A stretch of DNA of 40,974 bases from Marseilla massiliensis. Its GTDB lineage: Bacteria > Bacteroidota > Bacteroidia > Bacteroidales > Bacteroidaceae. The stretch spans positions 1 to 40,974 of the forward strand of contig NZ_JACJJG010000019.1 of the NCBI RefSeq assembly GCF_016899855.1, given 5' to 3'. Positions 15,769 to 24,744 of the stretch are shown here, piece by piece. A model generated the notes under the pieces. The model saw only the letters and a program-made list of their open reading frames with translations. It was not told the origin of the DNA and did not search any database. Made by a program: the position numbers and the translations under genes. The first letter of the stretch is position 1. Each line of letters begins with the position of its first letter.

Positions 15769-17487
15769 TTATCCTTTGTTTATTTTCGACCATGTATCTT
15801 TTAAGCCGACGGTCTTGTTGTAAACAAGATGTTCGCTTGTCGAGTCAAGGTCTGCCATAAAATATCCTATTCGTTGGAATTGCAGATATTCACCTGGCTG
15901 TTTTTCGGCTGCATAATTTTCTACATAACAGTTCTTTAGTACCGTAAGAGAGTCTGGGTTAAGCAGTTCCCTGAAGTCGCGTTCATCAGCCGATGGGTTC
16001 TCTACATTGAACAGTCTGTCGTAAATCCTGATTTCAGCTTTCTTGCAATGATCGGCGCTTACCCAGTGGAGGGTGCCTTTTACTTTGCGGTTCGCCCCTT
16101 CCATGCCGCTCTTGCTCATCGGGTCATATTCTGCCTGTATTTCTGTTATGTTGCCGTTTTTGTCCTTTGTGCAGCCCGTACATTTTATAATATATGCATT
16201 CTTTAGACGTACTTCGCGTCCAGGAGTCATTCTGAAAAACTTTTTGGGCGCATCTTCCATGAAGTCTTCACGTTCTATCCATAGGTTCTTGCTGAATGTA
16301 ATCTTATGTGTACCGTCAGCTTCATTTTCCGGATTATTGACAGCTTCCATATCTTCAGTCTGTCCGTCAGGATAGTTCGTGATTACGAGTTTAACCGGAT
16401 TGAGTACGGCTGACACTCGGATTGCCCGTTTGTTTAGGTCATCACGTACGGCCGCTTCAAGCAGAGCCATATCGTTAAGGGCGTCAAACTTGGTGTAACC
16501 GATACTCCGGATAAAGTTCTTGATACTTTCAGGAGAGTAGCCGCGACGGCGCATTCCGCACAGTGTGGGCATACGCGGATCGCCCCATCCGTTTACCTGA
16601 TGTTCGTCAACGAGCGCATGCAGTTTGCGCTTGCTCATTACAGTATATGTCAGATTGAGTCGGTTGAATTCAATCTGGCGTGGGCGAAAATCGTTTAGAT
16701 TGTCGCCTTCACCCTTGTATATTTTCAGCTCGTCGATAAATTTGTCGTACAGAGGACGGTGGGGCACGAACTCAAGAGTACAGATAGAGTGTGTTACCCC
16801 CTCGAAGTAGTCACTTTGTCCGTGTGCAAAGTCATACATTGGGTATGCATGCCATTTCGTTCCGGTACGATGATGAGGCGTATGGATTATACGGTACATT
16901 ATCGGGTCGCGGAAATGCATGTTCGGGTTGGCCATGTCGAGCTTCGCGCGTAGAACCATGGAGCCTTCCTCTACGTCAGGAGTGTTCATCTTATGGAAGA
17001 GTTCAAGATTTTCCTCAACAGGACGGTCACGGTAAGGCGACGGAGTTCCGGGTTGCGTAGGTGTTCCTTTTTGTTCCGCTATCTCTTCGCTTGTCTGTTC
17101 GTCGATATATGCCATACCTTGCTTTATCATCCATTCGGCAAAGTCCCAAAGTTGCTGGAAATAGTCTGATGCGTAATACACGTTTGCCCAATGGAAACCG
17201 AGCCACTTGATATCGTTGAGTATGGAGTCAACATATTCGGTATCTTCCTTGCTCGGGTTGGTGTCGTCAAAACGCAGGTTGCAGATTCCTCCATAGTTCT
17301 CGGCTACACCGAAGTCCATGCAGATAGCCTTGGCATGGCCAATATGCAGATAGCCGTTGGGCTCCGGCGGGAAACGTGTCTGTATACGTCCGCCGTTCTT
17401 ACCTTCTTCCAAATCTTTCTCAACGAACTGCTCTACGAAGCTGAGGCTCTTTTTCTCTTCGTTGATGTTTTCCTCTATTATACTCAT
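15769..17487 (-). CDS. glnS: Glutaminyl-tRNA synthetase
   Basis: Class I aminoacyl-tRNA synthetase charging tRNA-Gln. The 572-residue protein has RFPPEPNGYLHIGHAK with HIGH at 48-51, the glutamine-pocket segment RFDDTNPSKED (72-82), the KMSKS-equivalent VMSKRK (283-288), and a C-terminal anticodon-binding beta-barrel region. The Gln-specific forms and a separate editing of Glu-tRNA-Gln are alternatives, but overall sequence matches GlnS. Its stop lies 6 nt from the TPR gene. A roughly 108-nt gap separates it from mltG upstream. Confidence 0.95.
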   Translation of the reverse strand: MSIIEENINEEKKSLSFVEQFVEKDLEEGKNGGRIQTRFPPEPNGYLHIGHAKAICMDFGVAENYGGICNLRFDDTNPSKEDTEYVDSILNDIKWLGFHWANVYYASDYFQQLWDFAEWMIKQGMAYIDEQTSEEIAEQKGTPTQPGTPSPYRDRPVEENLELFHKMNTPDVEEGSMVLRAKLDMANPNMHFRDPIMYRIIHTPHHRTGTKWHAYPMYDFAHGQSDYFEGVTHSICTLEFVPHRPLYDKFIDELKIYKGEGDNLNDFRPRQIEFNRLNLTYTVMSKRKLHALVDEHQVNGWGDPRMPTLCGMRRRGYSPESIKNFIRSIGYTKFDALNDMALLEAAVRDDLNKRAIRVSAVLNPVKLVITNYPDGQTEDMEAVNNPENEADGTHKITFSKNLWIEREDFMEDAPKKFFRMTPGREVRLKNAYIIKCTGCTKDKNGNITEIQAEYDPMSKSGMEGANRKVKGTLHWVSADHCKKAEIRIYDRLFNVENPSADERDFRELLNPDSLTVLKNCYVENYAAEKQPGEYLQFQRIGYFMADLDSTSEHLVYNKTVGLKDTWSKINKG

Positions 17488-17595
17488 GGATATTCTTGTT
17501 TTATTTATTCAATGTTATGATTATCGGGCTGTTTTGGTGTCCTATTGCATATTTATAATGTATGTTGAGGTTATCAGGACATCTTTCGGCCTTCA

Positions 17596-18621
17596 TTATT
17601 TTATACCTCTTTTATTCAGTGCTTCTGAGTATTTTGCCGCATTTTCCAAGTGCTCGCTGTATGTTTCGGCAAAATTATGCGTGCCGCTGAAGTCCTCTTT
17701 GGCGCACATGTACAGATAGTTATGGTGTACATGGTTAAGCACCGCGTCAATACCTGCCACAGTCGGAATCCTTATAGGGCCTGGCGGTAAGCCAGTGTTT
17801 TTGTAGGTGTTATATGGACTGTTGACATTCAACATGTTATGGTATATACGGCGAATGTCAAAATCTTTCATGGCAAACTTGATTGTAGGATCTGCCTGGA
17901 GTGGCATGTTTGCTTTCAGGCGGTTGTAATACATGCCGGCTACCATCGGTTTTTCGGCATCATTGGCTGTTTCTTCATCAACAATGCTTGCCAGTGTTAT
18001 GACTTCCTCTTCGGTAAAGCCCATCGCCTCGGCTTTCTGTTTCCGTTCGAAATTCCAGAACTTTTTGCTTTCAGCATCCATTTTGTCGAGGAACTTGTCT
18101 ACAGGAGTGTTCCAATACACTTCGTATGTGTTGGGAATGAACATGCACAACATCGTTTCGGGTGTGTATCCATACTTGGCGCAAGTGGTCGAGTCGGTAA
18201 GCGCTTTGTATATGCTGAGGCTGTCTGCCATAAGTTTTTTCGCCAATGCACCGGCCAGCCGGTCGGCAGTACGTACGCTCGGAATGGTTAGCCGTACGGA
18301 AGATTGCAGTCCGTTCTTAAGTTTCCTGAATACGGTAAAGGCGCTGTTGCCGTCTTCTATCTCATATCGTCCTGTGCGGATGTTCTCTTCGTATGAGCTG
18401 TGCCGTACCAAGGTCTTGAACCCCGACATGGCGTGATGTGACGCAATAGTGTCGAGTTTGGCGTAAACCGAGTCTATGTTGTCATCCTCGTCGATGTATA
18501 CAACACGGTTTCCGCCATCGGCAATCATTGATGTGAAAAAGTAGTAATAGCATAAGAAAAGTATCACGCCAAGGCAAGCCACTGCCGGGATGACAAATTT
18601 CTTTGAGCCGATTTTTTTCAT
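17596..18621 (-). CDS. mltG: Endolytic murein transglycosylase MltG
   Basis: A membrane-anchored lytic transglycosylase that cleaves nascent glycan strands and sets their length. The 341-residue protein has one N-terminal transmembrane segment (about 9-30), a LysM-like region, and the YceG catalytic domain with FIPNTYEVYW (161-170), the catalytic-Glu motif ASIVDEET (211-218), MVAGMYYNRL (226-235), MPLQADPT and GLPPGPI. A minus-strand -7 box TAATTTTGC (18648-18640) precedes it closely. It may be co-transcribed with glnS, as no strong terminator is seen in the 108-nt gap. Confidence 0.94.
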   Translation of the reverse strand: MKKIGSKKFVIPAVACLGVILFLCYYYFFTSMIADGGNRVVYIDEDDNIDSVYAKLDTIASHHAMSGFKTLVRHSSYEENIRTGRYEIEDGNSAFTVFRKLKNGLQSSVRLTIPSVRTADRLAGALAKKLMADSLSIYKALTDSTTCAKYGYTPETMLCMFIPNTYEVYWNTPVDKFLDKMDAESKKFWNFERKQKAEAMGFTEEEVITLASIVDEETANDAEKPMVAGMYYNRLKANMPLQADPTIKFAMKDFDIRRIYHNMLNVNSPYNTYKNTGLPPGPIRIPTVAGIDAVLNHVHHNYLYMCAKEDFSGTHNFAETYSEHLENAAKYSEALNKRGIK

Positions 18622-18790
18622 TTTATGTTGTTTTTGATGGCAAAATTACATTTATTTTTTGAAATATAGGTCTATATCCCATTATATTTTAGAGATTGTT
18701 TAATTGTTGTTAAGCATATCATGCCGTCTTGATTGCCATGCGCTATAAGTACGGTTGTTAGCAGGCAATGTTTTTGCCATATTGTCATAG

Positions 18791-18900
18791 TGCGTCTTTA
18801 GCGTTGCCAAAGACGGCAAACCGGAGCTCTAAAGACGGCGTTTCGACGGCTAAACGACGGCCTTTGGCAACCGTTTTGACGGTCTTTTATAAGGTTTTGA
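18791..18900. repeat. Intergenic AAAGAC/GGCCTTT repeat cluster D
   Basis: A dense set of units: GCGTCTTTAGC, CAAAGACGGCAAA, TAAAGACGGCG, TAAACGACGGCCTTT and GACGGTCTTTTA. GTTGCCAAAG (18804-18813) is a perfect inverted copy of CTTTGGCAAC (18862-18871), so the region can fold into a large hairpin. It is the most elaborate of the five related clusters. Confidence 0.55.
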
Positions 18901-19077
18901 TTATCAGTGTGTTATGAATTGAACCAACTGTGCCATTTTGTCATGCCTGTAATGTTGTTATATATAAATAGGTGGTATGTTGTAACCTTTGTTATGAAGT
19001 CTTATTTAGGACATAATGTACAATTGTAGCATATGTTACGTAATAATGTTTTTATTTATTAATTTCACGGTGAAATA

Positions 19078-19110
19078 TTTGGCGGGAAACAATTTTATGC
19101 CTATCTTTGC
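19078..19110 (+). promoter_or_regulatory. Strong promoter of the ribE leader/ncRNA
   Basis: TTTG at 19078-19081, a 20-nt spacer and TATCTTTGC at 19102-19110: a near-ideal Bacteroidetes promoter. Predicted start is about 19114, roughly 260 nt upstream of the ribE ATG, which implies a long leader or a separate small RNA. Confidence 0.75.
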
Positions 19111-19113
19111 AGT

Positions 19114-19316
19114 ACAAACAGAGATATACAGGCCGTATTAGTTCGATCGGGATACTCATCAATAAAAAAACGAAAACCGAGATGACTTCTTTTGCTGATG
19201 GCGGGCCACATTGCCGTAAGGCATAGCTGTAAAGCCGGTGGATTACAAAGGCGGAGAGCTCTCAAATCTTATATAGCTCGGAGTTTTCATCACATCACTG
19301 GTACGGTCTTTTTTAT
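19114..19316 (+). ncRNA. Putative structured RNA (about 200 nt) upstream of ribE
   Basis: A non-coding transcript is inferred from the promoter at 19078-19110 and a terminal stem followed by a T-run. Pairings seen: closing stem 19130-19142 with 19297-19309 (13 bp including G-U pairs), then T-rich 19309-19315; second stem 19173-19181 with 19277-19287 (9 bp, 2-nt bulge); third stem 19189-19194 with 19246-19251; fourth stem CCAC (19206-19209) with GTGG (19238-19241); and an apical TGCC-GTAA-GGCA tetraloop hairpin (19212-19223). These nest into a long rod with a large asymmetric bubble. A 6S-like RNA or an attenuating leader of ribE are the main options; I do not recognise a known riboswitch, and the FMN (RFN) conserved core is absent. 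Confidence 0.5.
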
Positions 19317-19321
19317 AACAG

Positions 19322-19344
19322 TGGGCAGGACAAGTTCCTGCCCA
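19322..19344 (+). promoter_or_regulatory. Second hairpin in the ribE leader
   Basis: A 9-bp stem (TGGGCAGGA with TCCTGCCCA) and a 5-nt loop, 32 nt before the ribE ATG and followed by TATTATTAAT, not a T-run. It could be part of an expression platform or a stabilising element. No TAnnTTTG box lies between it and ribE. Confidence 0.5.
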
Positions 19345-19376
19345 TATTATTAATGTAAAATACAAACAAACGTATC

Positions 19377-19979
19377 ATGTTTTCCGGAATTGTTGAAGAG
19401 ACGGCCATCGTTACGGCGGTAGAAAAGTACAAGGGCAATGTAGATATCACTCTAAAGTGTTCGTTTGCCGGTGATTTGAAGATAGACCAGAGCGTGTCGC
19501 ATAACGGAGTATGCCTCACGGTAGTGCGTCTTGGTGAAGGATGCTATACGGTAACTGCGATGAAGGAAACTCTCGATCGCTCAAACTTGGGTTTGCTGAA
19601 GGCTGGCGACAAGGTCAACGTGGAGCGTTCAATGATGATGAACGGCCGTCTTGACGGGCATATCGTGCAGGGACATGTGGATATGACGGCCGAGTGTGTC
19701 AGCATGAAAGACGCTGACGGCAGCACTTATTTTACGTTCAAGTATCACTATGACAAGGAGATGGCACGCCGTGGTTATTTCACTGTTGACAAAGGCAGCG
19801 TGACAGTCAATGGTGTATCGCTTACCGTCTGCGAACCGACTGACGATACTTTTACCGTGGCAATAATACCTTATACGTTTGAACACACTAATTTCAGCGA
19901 TATAACTGTAGGCACAAAGGTTAATATAGAGTTTGACATTCTTGGCAAATATATAGCAAGACTTCAGGAATTGAAGTAA
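19377..19979 (+). CDS. ribE: Riboflavin synthase alpha chain
   Basis: Catalyses dismutation of two 6,7-dimethyl-8-ribityllumazine molecules to riboflavin. The 200-residue length and internal duplication are typical: two lumazine-binding beta-barrels with the paired motifs MFSGIVEETA (1-10), SHNGVCLTV (41-49), RLDGHIVQGHVD (91-102) and TVNGVSLTV in the second half, plus a short C-terminal trimerisation helix. The start is fixed by the conserved MFSGIVE. It is not beside other rib genes here, is preceded by the structured leader at 19114-19344, and has a terminator downstream. Some naming schemes call this gene ribC. Confidence 0.95.
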   Translation: MFSGIVEETAIVTAVEKYKGNVDITLKCSFAGDLKIDQSVSHNGVCLTVVRLGEGCYTVTAMKETLDRSNLGLLKAGDKVNVERSMMMNGRLDGHIVQGHVDMTAECVSMKDADGSTYFTFKYHYDKEMARRGYFTVDKGSVTVNGVSLTVCEPTDDTFTVAIIPYTFEHTNFSDITVGTKVNIEFDILGKYIARLQELK

Positions 19980-20059
19980 AACATGATGTTTTGCTTTTAT
20001 CACGGTTGCTTGCAGAATGTGCAATGTTAAATGAATTTAACATACTATTGAAAATATCG

Positions 20060-20114
20060 ACAAAATGGATGTGAGTCTCTACTAACTTCGGACATATATC
20101 CATTTTGTTTTATT
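20060..20114 (+). terminator. Terminator after ribE
   Basis: An 11-bp perfect stem (ACAAAATGGAT at 20060-20070 with 20098-20108) and a 27-nt loop, followed by TTTTATTTAT. It ends about 50 nt before the efflux operon start. Confidence 0.65.
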
Positions 20115-20131
20115 TATACTCTTTTTCTTTT

Positions 20132-20158
20132 TACTTTTGCATAGTGCAATCAATGCAA
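20132..20158 (+). promoter_or_regulatory. -7 box and overlapping inverted repeat of the efflux operon
   Basis: TACTTTTGC at 20132-20140 fits TAnnTTTGC. Overlapping it, TTGCAT (20137-20142) is mirrored by ATGCAA (20153-20158) with a 10-nt spacer, spanning the expected transcription start. This is a possible operator, for example for the operon's own LytTR regulator, but that is inference. Confidence 0.45.
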
Positions 20159-20162
20159 GAAT

Positions 20163-21488
20163 ATGGAAAAAGAGAAGATTTTAATATTTTGTACCTTGTT
20201 GTTTGCCGCAAATTATCTGTTTGCCGCAACTCCGAAACAATGGACGTTAAAGGACTGCATCGATTATGCCCTGGAGCATAATATTAGTGTTAAGACAGGT
20301 AGATTGTCCGTGCTGTCAGCCAATGAAGATATCAAAGAGGCGCGTGCAAAGCTGTTTCCCACACTATCGTTTTCTACTACGCATCAAGGAGGATATAGTC
20401 CGTTTGTGGACGGAGATGGCGGAACTGAAGACAAAGGCAGTTATTCAGGGGATTACGGACTAAATGCCAGCTGGACGGTATGGGACGGTAATGCCAACAG
20501 AAATACATTAAAACAACAGGAAATAATAGGACAGCAACAGGAATTGGGGCTTGAAGAAAATATTAATGATATCCAGGAGCAAATCTTGCAGTTGTATATC
20601 CAGGTGCTGTATGTTGCCGAAGCAGTGAATGTCAATGCCCAAATACTTGACATAAGCAGGCAAAACGCAGAGCGTGGAGCCGAAATGTATAATGTCGGTT
20701 CGTTGTCTAAGGCTGATCTGTCACAGCTCGAGGCGCAGGTCGCGACAGATGAGTATAATCTTGTTAACATGCAGGGCCAGCTTGAAGACTATAAACAGCA
20801 AATGAAATATCTGCTCAGGTTGGATTATGATACCGATTTCGATATAGCCGTTCCGTCTTCAACGGACGATCAGGCTCTTGCCATAGTGCCGTCATCACAG
20901 GAAGTCTTGGCGGATGCCTTAGTGAAGCGTCCCGAGATAAAGAAAGCCTTGCTTGACATAGATTGTAGTGAACTTGGCATAGACATAGCAAAGGCCGGGT
21001 ATAAACCTACGGTTCGCCTTACCGGAGGTATTGGCACGAGCACTGTTACCGGGACTAACATGGCTTGGGGAAGCCAGATGAAAGGAAACTTTAACGGTTC
21101 TATAGGAGTAACTTTGAGCGTACCTATATTCGATAATCGGGCGGCAAAGACATCTGTAAATAAAGCACAGCTTGAGTTGCAGCAATCAAAAGACGAGATT
21201 GACGATGCCAAGAGTAATCTTGCGTTGACAATTCAAGGATATTGGATAAATGCCACTACCAACCAGCAGAGATTCAGGTCTGCTGTTGTGAGCGTAAATA
21301 GCGCGCAGGACAGTTATGACCTGTTGAGCGAACAGTTCAGGCTGGGACTGAAGAACATTGTTGAGCTGACAAATGCCAAGACCACTTTACTCAACGCCCA
21401 GCAGAGCCGTCTTGAAAGTAAATATATGGCTATACTTTACTTACAGATGCTGAATTTCTATAGAGGAGAAGAAATGAACCTGATATAA
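20163..21488 (+). CDS. TolC-family outer membrane efflux channel
   Basis: A 441-residue outer-membrane factor that completes a tripartite exporter. A signal peptide (residues 1-22, …LFAANYLFAA) is followed by WTLKDCIDYALEHNISV, the classic opening of the OEP domain, and two alternating coiled-coil/beta repeats (GLNASWTVWDGNANRNTLKQ in the first, GVTLSVPIFDNRAAKTSVNKA in the second). It ends with FRLGLKNIVELTNAKTTLLNAQQ. It is the first gene of a six-gene operon; the adaptor gene starts 12 nt after its stop. Confidence 0.93.
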   Translation: MEKEKILIFCTLLFAANYLFAATPKQWTLKDCIDYALEHNISVKTGRLSVLSANEDIKEARAKLFPTLSFSTTHQGGYSPFVDGDGGTEDKGSYSGDYGLNASWTVWDGNANRNTLKQQEIIGQQQELGLEENINDIQEQILQLYIQVLYVAEAVNVNAQILDISRQNAERGAEMYNVGSLSKADLSQLEAQVATDEYNLVNMQGQLEDYKQQMKYLLRLDYDTDFDIAVPSSTDDQALAIVPSSQEVLADALVKRPEIKKALLDIDCSELGIDIAKAGYKPTVRLTGGIGTSTVTGTNMAWGSQMKGNFNGSIGVTLSVPIFDNRAAKTSVNKAQLELQQSKDEIDDAKSNLALTIQGYWINATTNQQRFRSAVVSVNSAQDSYDLLSEQFRLGLKNIVELTNAKTTLLNAQQSRLESKYMAILYLQMLNFYRGEEMNLI

Positions 21489-21500
21489 TAAAGAATTGTT

Positions 21501-22691
21501 ATGAATAAGAAATTTGTTGTATGTGCGGCCGTGATAGCGGTAATTATTGCATGTTGTTGCCTTGCGTTTTGCGGAAAGGAAAAGCATGAAATATCATTCG
21601 ATACAGCTGAAGTAAAGGAGGAAAACATCTCAAACAGTGTTACGGCTACCGGCACTATTGAGCCGGTAACGTCGGTAGACGTCGGAACGCAGGTTTCCGG
21701 AATAGTTGCAAACATTTATGTCGATTACAACAGTGTCGTTAAAAAAGGACAGGTTATTGCTGAGTTAGATAAGACAAATCTCCAGAGTCAAGTTAATATT
21801 GCCAAAGCAAACCTTAATAACGCACTAAGTCAATTCACGTATCAAAAGGCGAATTATGAACGTTATGAAACGTTGTATAAGAAAGGGCTTGTTAGTGCAG
21901 ATGAGTATGAAACAGCGTTGTTGTCATATAGGCAGGCGCAAGATCAAGTAAAGGAACATCGTGAAAGCCTGCAACAGGCACAGACGGATTTGGGTTATGC
22001 AACAATATCTTCGCCTATTGATGGTGTAGTTCTATCGCGTGAGGTGGAGGAAGGACAGACCGTTGCGGCCAGCTTTGAGACTCCTACATTGTTTACAATA
22101 GCTCAGGATTTGACTAATATGAGGGTTATTGCCGATGTTGACGAGGCTGATATAGGTGATGTTAAAGAAGGCGAGAGGGTATCATTTACTGTTGACGCAT
22201 ACCCTGATGATACCTTCAGTGGTACTGTTACCCAAGTACGTCAAGAAGGAAATACAGAGGATAATGTCGTTACTTATGAAGTCGTAATAAGTGCACAGAA
22301 CAAAGACTTGAAATTGAAGCCCGGTCTTACGGCCAATGTCACCATATATACTCTTGACAAAAACGGCGTTTTAAGTGTGCCGAACAAGGCTTTGCGCTTT
22401 ACTCCGACTAAAGAGCTTATCGGTGATGCGACAATCAAGGACTGTAAAGGAGCGAAAAAAGTGTGGACATTCAATAATAATGTATTTGAGGCACATGCAA
22501 TTAAAGTTGGCATCAGTGATGGCATTAATACCGAAGTGCTTGGCGGTATAAGTAAAGGAACCAAAGTCGTCACAGAAATAAAGGTAGACCAAGGGAAAAA
22601 CATTGAAAGCGGACAACCGGTGGAAAGCCAACAGGAATCGAGTCCGTTTGCGCCTAAAGGTCCTGGACAAAATAAGAAAAACAAGAAGTAA
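21501..22691 (+). CDS. macA: MacA-like periplasmic adaptor (HlyD/RND MFP family)
   Basis: A 396-residue membrane fusion protein linking the MacB-type transporter to the TolC channel. One N-terminal hydrophobic anchor (about 5-24), then a biotinyl-lipoyl-like half (GTQVSGIVANIYVDYNSVVKKGQ), an alpha-hairpin of about 60 residues (LNNALSQFTYQKANYERYETLY…), the second lipoyl half (ATISSPIDGVVLSREVEEGQTV), a beta-barrel and a membrane-proximal domain. The C-terminus is polar with a Lys-rich tail. MacA rather than an RND adaptor is favoured by the MacB-type ABC genes immediately after (3-nt gap). Confidence 0.9.
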   Translation: MNKKFVVCAAVIAVIIACCCLAFCGKEKHEISFDTAEVKEENISNSVTATGTIEPVTSVDVGTQVSGIVANIYVDYNSVVKKGQVIAELDKTNLQSQVNIAKANLNNALSQFTYQKANYERYETLYKKGLVSADEYETALLSYRQAQDQVKEHRESLQQAQTDLGYATISSPIDGVVLSREVEEGQTVAASFETPTLFTIAQDLTNMRVIADVDEADIGDVKEGERVSFTVDAYPDDTFSGTVTQVRQEGNTEDNVVTYEVVISAQNKDLKLKPGLTANVTIYTLDKNGVLSVPNKALRFTPTKELIGDATIKDCKGAKKVWTFNNNVFEAHAIKVGISDGINTEVLGGISKGTKVVTEIKVDQGKNIESGQPVESQQESSPFAPKGPGQNKKNKK

Positions 22692-22694
22692 AGC

Positions 22695-23462
22695 ATGGTT
22701 ACAAATAATAATGAGGACCGTAAAGTCGTTATAGAATTACAGGATGTCCATCGTGATTTCATTGTCGGTGACGAAACCGTGCACGCATTGCGAGGTGTCT
22801 CGTTCAAGATACATGAAGGCGAATTTGTTACGATTATGGGCAAGTCTGGTTCAGGAAAGTCAACTTTGCTTAATCAGTTGGGATGTCTTGATACTCCGAG
22901 TAACGGCGAGTATTATCTTGACGGGATATCAGTGCGGCGTATGAAAAAGTCCGAGCGTGCAGTATTACGCAACCGGAAAATAGGCTTCGTGTTCCAGAAC
23001 TATAATCTTCTGCCGAAGACTACTAGCATAGAGAATGTGGAATTGCCGCTGATGTATAATCCTGGAATTAGCGCAAGGGTACGACGTGAACGTGCGATAC
23101 GTGCGCTTGAGGCAGTAGGGTTGGGCGATAGACTGTACCATAAGTCAAACCAGATGTCTGGAGGACAAATGCAGCGTGTGGCAATAGCGCGTGCATTGGT
23201 TAATAATCCTGCAGTTTTGCTCGCTGATGAGGCTACAGGAAATCTTGACACGAGGACCTCTTTTGAGATTCTTGTGCTATTCCAGAAACTTCATGCAGAG
23301 GGACGTACAATAATATTCGTGACTCATAATCCAGACATCGCGAATTATTCAAGTCGGAATATTGTGCTGAGGGATGGTAAAATCAGAAGCGACGAAATGA
23401 ACGATAATATCCTTTCCGCTGCAAAGTCGTTGGCTGAGTTACCTCCGTCGAGGGATGATTGA
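22695..23462 (+). CDS. MacB-type ABC transporter ATP-binding protein
   Basis: The nucleotide-binding subunit of a mechanotransmission ABC exporter. The 255-residue protein has Walker [10 protein letters not shown] (49-57), the Q-loop FVFQNYNLL, signature [15 protein letters not shown], Walker [14 protein letters not shown] and H-loop FVTHNPDIA. The membrane half is encoded separately by the next gene; in Proteobacterial MacB the two are fused. The C-terminal tail of about 35 residues beyond the core is acidic and polar. Confidence 0.94.
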   Translation: MVTNNNEDRKVVIELQDVHRDFIVGDETVHALRGVSFKIHEGEFVTIMGKSGSGKSTLLNQLGCLDTPSNGEYYLDGISVRRMKKSERAVLRNRKIGFVFQNYNLLPKTTSIENVELPLMYNPGISARVRRERAIRALEAVGLGDRLYHKSNQMSGGQMQRVAIARALVNNPAVLLADEATGNLDTRTSFEILVLFQKLHAEGRTIIFVTHNPDIANYSSRNIVLRDGKIRSDEMNDNILSAAKSLAELPPSRDD

Positions 23463-23505
23463 AAATGTATATTCTATGAAAAAGGAAGGCTGAAAAGGTA
23501 CAGAC

Positions 23506-24744
23506 ATGAGTATAACAAATCTTTTCAAAATAGCTTTGAGAGCCATTGCGGCTAATAAGTTGCGCTCGTTTCTCACCATGCTGGGTATTATTATAGGCGT
23601 TGCTTCAGTGATAACTATGCTTGCAATAGGGCAGGGCAGCAAGAAAAGTATCCAGAAACATATCTCCGAGATGGGGTCAAACATGATAATGATAATGCCT
23701 GGACAGGACATGCGTGGTGGCGTGAGACAGGATGCGTCGTCAATGGAAACACTTAAGCTTGCTGATTATGAGGCTCTGAAAGACCAATGTAAATATATCA
23801 GCGCGATAAGCCCTGTTGTGAATAGTTCAGGACAATTCATAAACGGGAATAATAACACGCCGTCAACGATATATGGTATCAACACTGATTATCTGACCAT
23901 CAGGCAACTTTCGGTTGAAGACGGAGAGATGTTTACGGATGAGGATATCAAGGCAAGTGCCAAAGTATGTGTCGTGGGAAAGACCGTTGTTGATAATCTT
24001 TTTCCTGATGGCTCAGACCCGGTAGGTAAGGTTATCAGGTTCAATACAATTCCGTTCCGAATCGTCGGGGTATTGAAAAGCAAGGGATATAATTCTATGG
24101 GAATGGACCAAGACGACCTCGTGCTTGCTCCTTACACTTCAGTTATGAAACGAATTCTTGCTATTACATACGTGCAAAGCATAAACTGCTCGGCGATAAC
24201 GGAGGATTTGACGGACAAGGCAACGGAAGAAATAACGCAAATTTTGAGGACTCAACATAAACTCAAGGATGCTACAGCTGAAAGTGAAGGTGACGAAGAT
24301 GACTTCAACATACGTTCACAGGAAGAGTTGGCAAGCATGATGAATTCTACAACTGACTTGATGACAATCCTCCTTGCATGTATAGCCGGAATATCTTTGG
24401 TGGTCGGAGGTATTGGAATAATGAACATAATGTATGTAAGCGTTACGGAACGTACACGTGAAATCGGCTTGCGCATGAGTGTTGGCGCGCGCGGAATAGA
24501 TATTTTGAGCCAATTCTTGATAGAATCAATACTTCTTAGCGTTACAGGAGGTATAATCGGAGTGCTCATTGGAATAGGTGCAACCTATGGAGTGAACATT
24601 TTTGCCAAATGGCCTGTATACATACAGCCGTGGAGTGTATTGCTTAGTTTCTGTGTATGTACTGCCACAGGAGTGTTTTTCGGCTGGTATCCGGCAAAAA
24701 AAGCAGCAATGCTCGATCCGATAGAGGCCATAAGATATGAATAG
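23506..24744 (+). CDS. macB: MacB-type ABC transporter permease
   Basis: A 412-residue membrane subunit pairing with the ATPase gene before it. An N-terminal coupling helix (NLFKIALRAIAANKLRSFLTMLG) leads into TM1 (about 20-42). A large periplasmic MacB-PCD domain follows (about 45-280), then three C-terminal TM helices (about 285-310, 335-360, 375-395) with the FtsX-type GGIGIMNIMYVSVTERTREIGLRMSVGAR segment. No ATPase domain is fused. The stop overlaps the start of the sensor kinase gene by 8 nt, linking expression. Confidence 0.93.
   Translation: MSITNLFKIALRAIAANKLRSFLTMLGIIIGVASVITMLAIGQGSKKSIQKHISEMGSNMIMIMPGQDMRGGVRQDASSMETLKLADYEALKDQCKYISAISPVVNSSGQFINGNNNTPSTIYGINTDYLTIRQLSVEDGEMFTDEDIKASAKVCVVGKTVVDNLFPDGSDPVGKVIRFNTIPFRIVGVLKSKGYNSMGMDQDDLVLAPYTSVMKRILAITYVQSINCSAITEDLTDKATEEITQILRTQHKLKDATAESEGDEDDFNIRSQEELASMMNSTTDLMTILLACIAGISLVVGGIGIMNIMYVSVTERTREIGLRMSVGARGIDILSQFLIESILLSVTGGIIGVLIGIGATYGVNIFAKWPVYIQPWSVLLSFCVCTATGVFFGWYPAKKAAMLDPIEAIRYE

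Larger units (their letters stand above)
18622..19376. other. Large divergent intergenic region between mltG and ribE
   Basis: A 755-nt gene-free region. From left to right it holds the mltG -7 box (minus strand, TAATTTTGC 18648-18640), an AT-rich stretch, a dense repeat cluster (18791-18900), a strong plus-strand promoter (19078-19110), a structured RNA ending in a T-run (about 19114-19316) and a second hairpin (19322-19344). No supported coding frame was found. Confidence 0.7.

Noticed and set aside
19114..19376. FMN riboswitch upstream of ribE
   Set aside because: Position would suit it, but the conserved RFN-core blocks (for example the GGGTGAAATTCCC and ACCGGCGGT stretches in proper order) are not present; only a loose GCCGGTGG fragment is seen.
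21501..21590. Lipoprotein signal in the MacA-like adaptor
   Set aside because: A Cys-rich hydrophobic N-terminus is present, but the residues before the candidate Cys (LAFC) do not fit a good lipobox, so it is treated as a membrane anchor.
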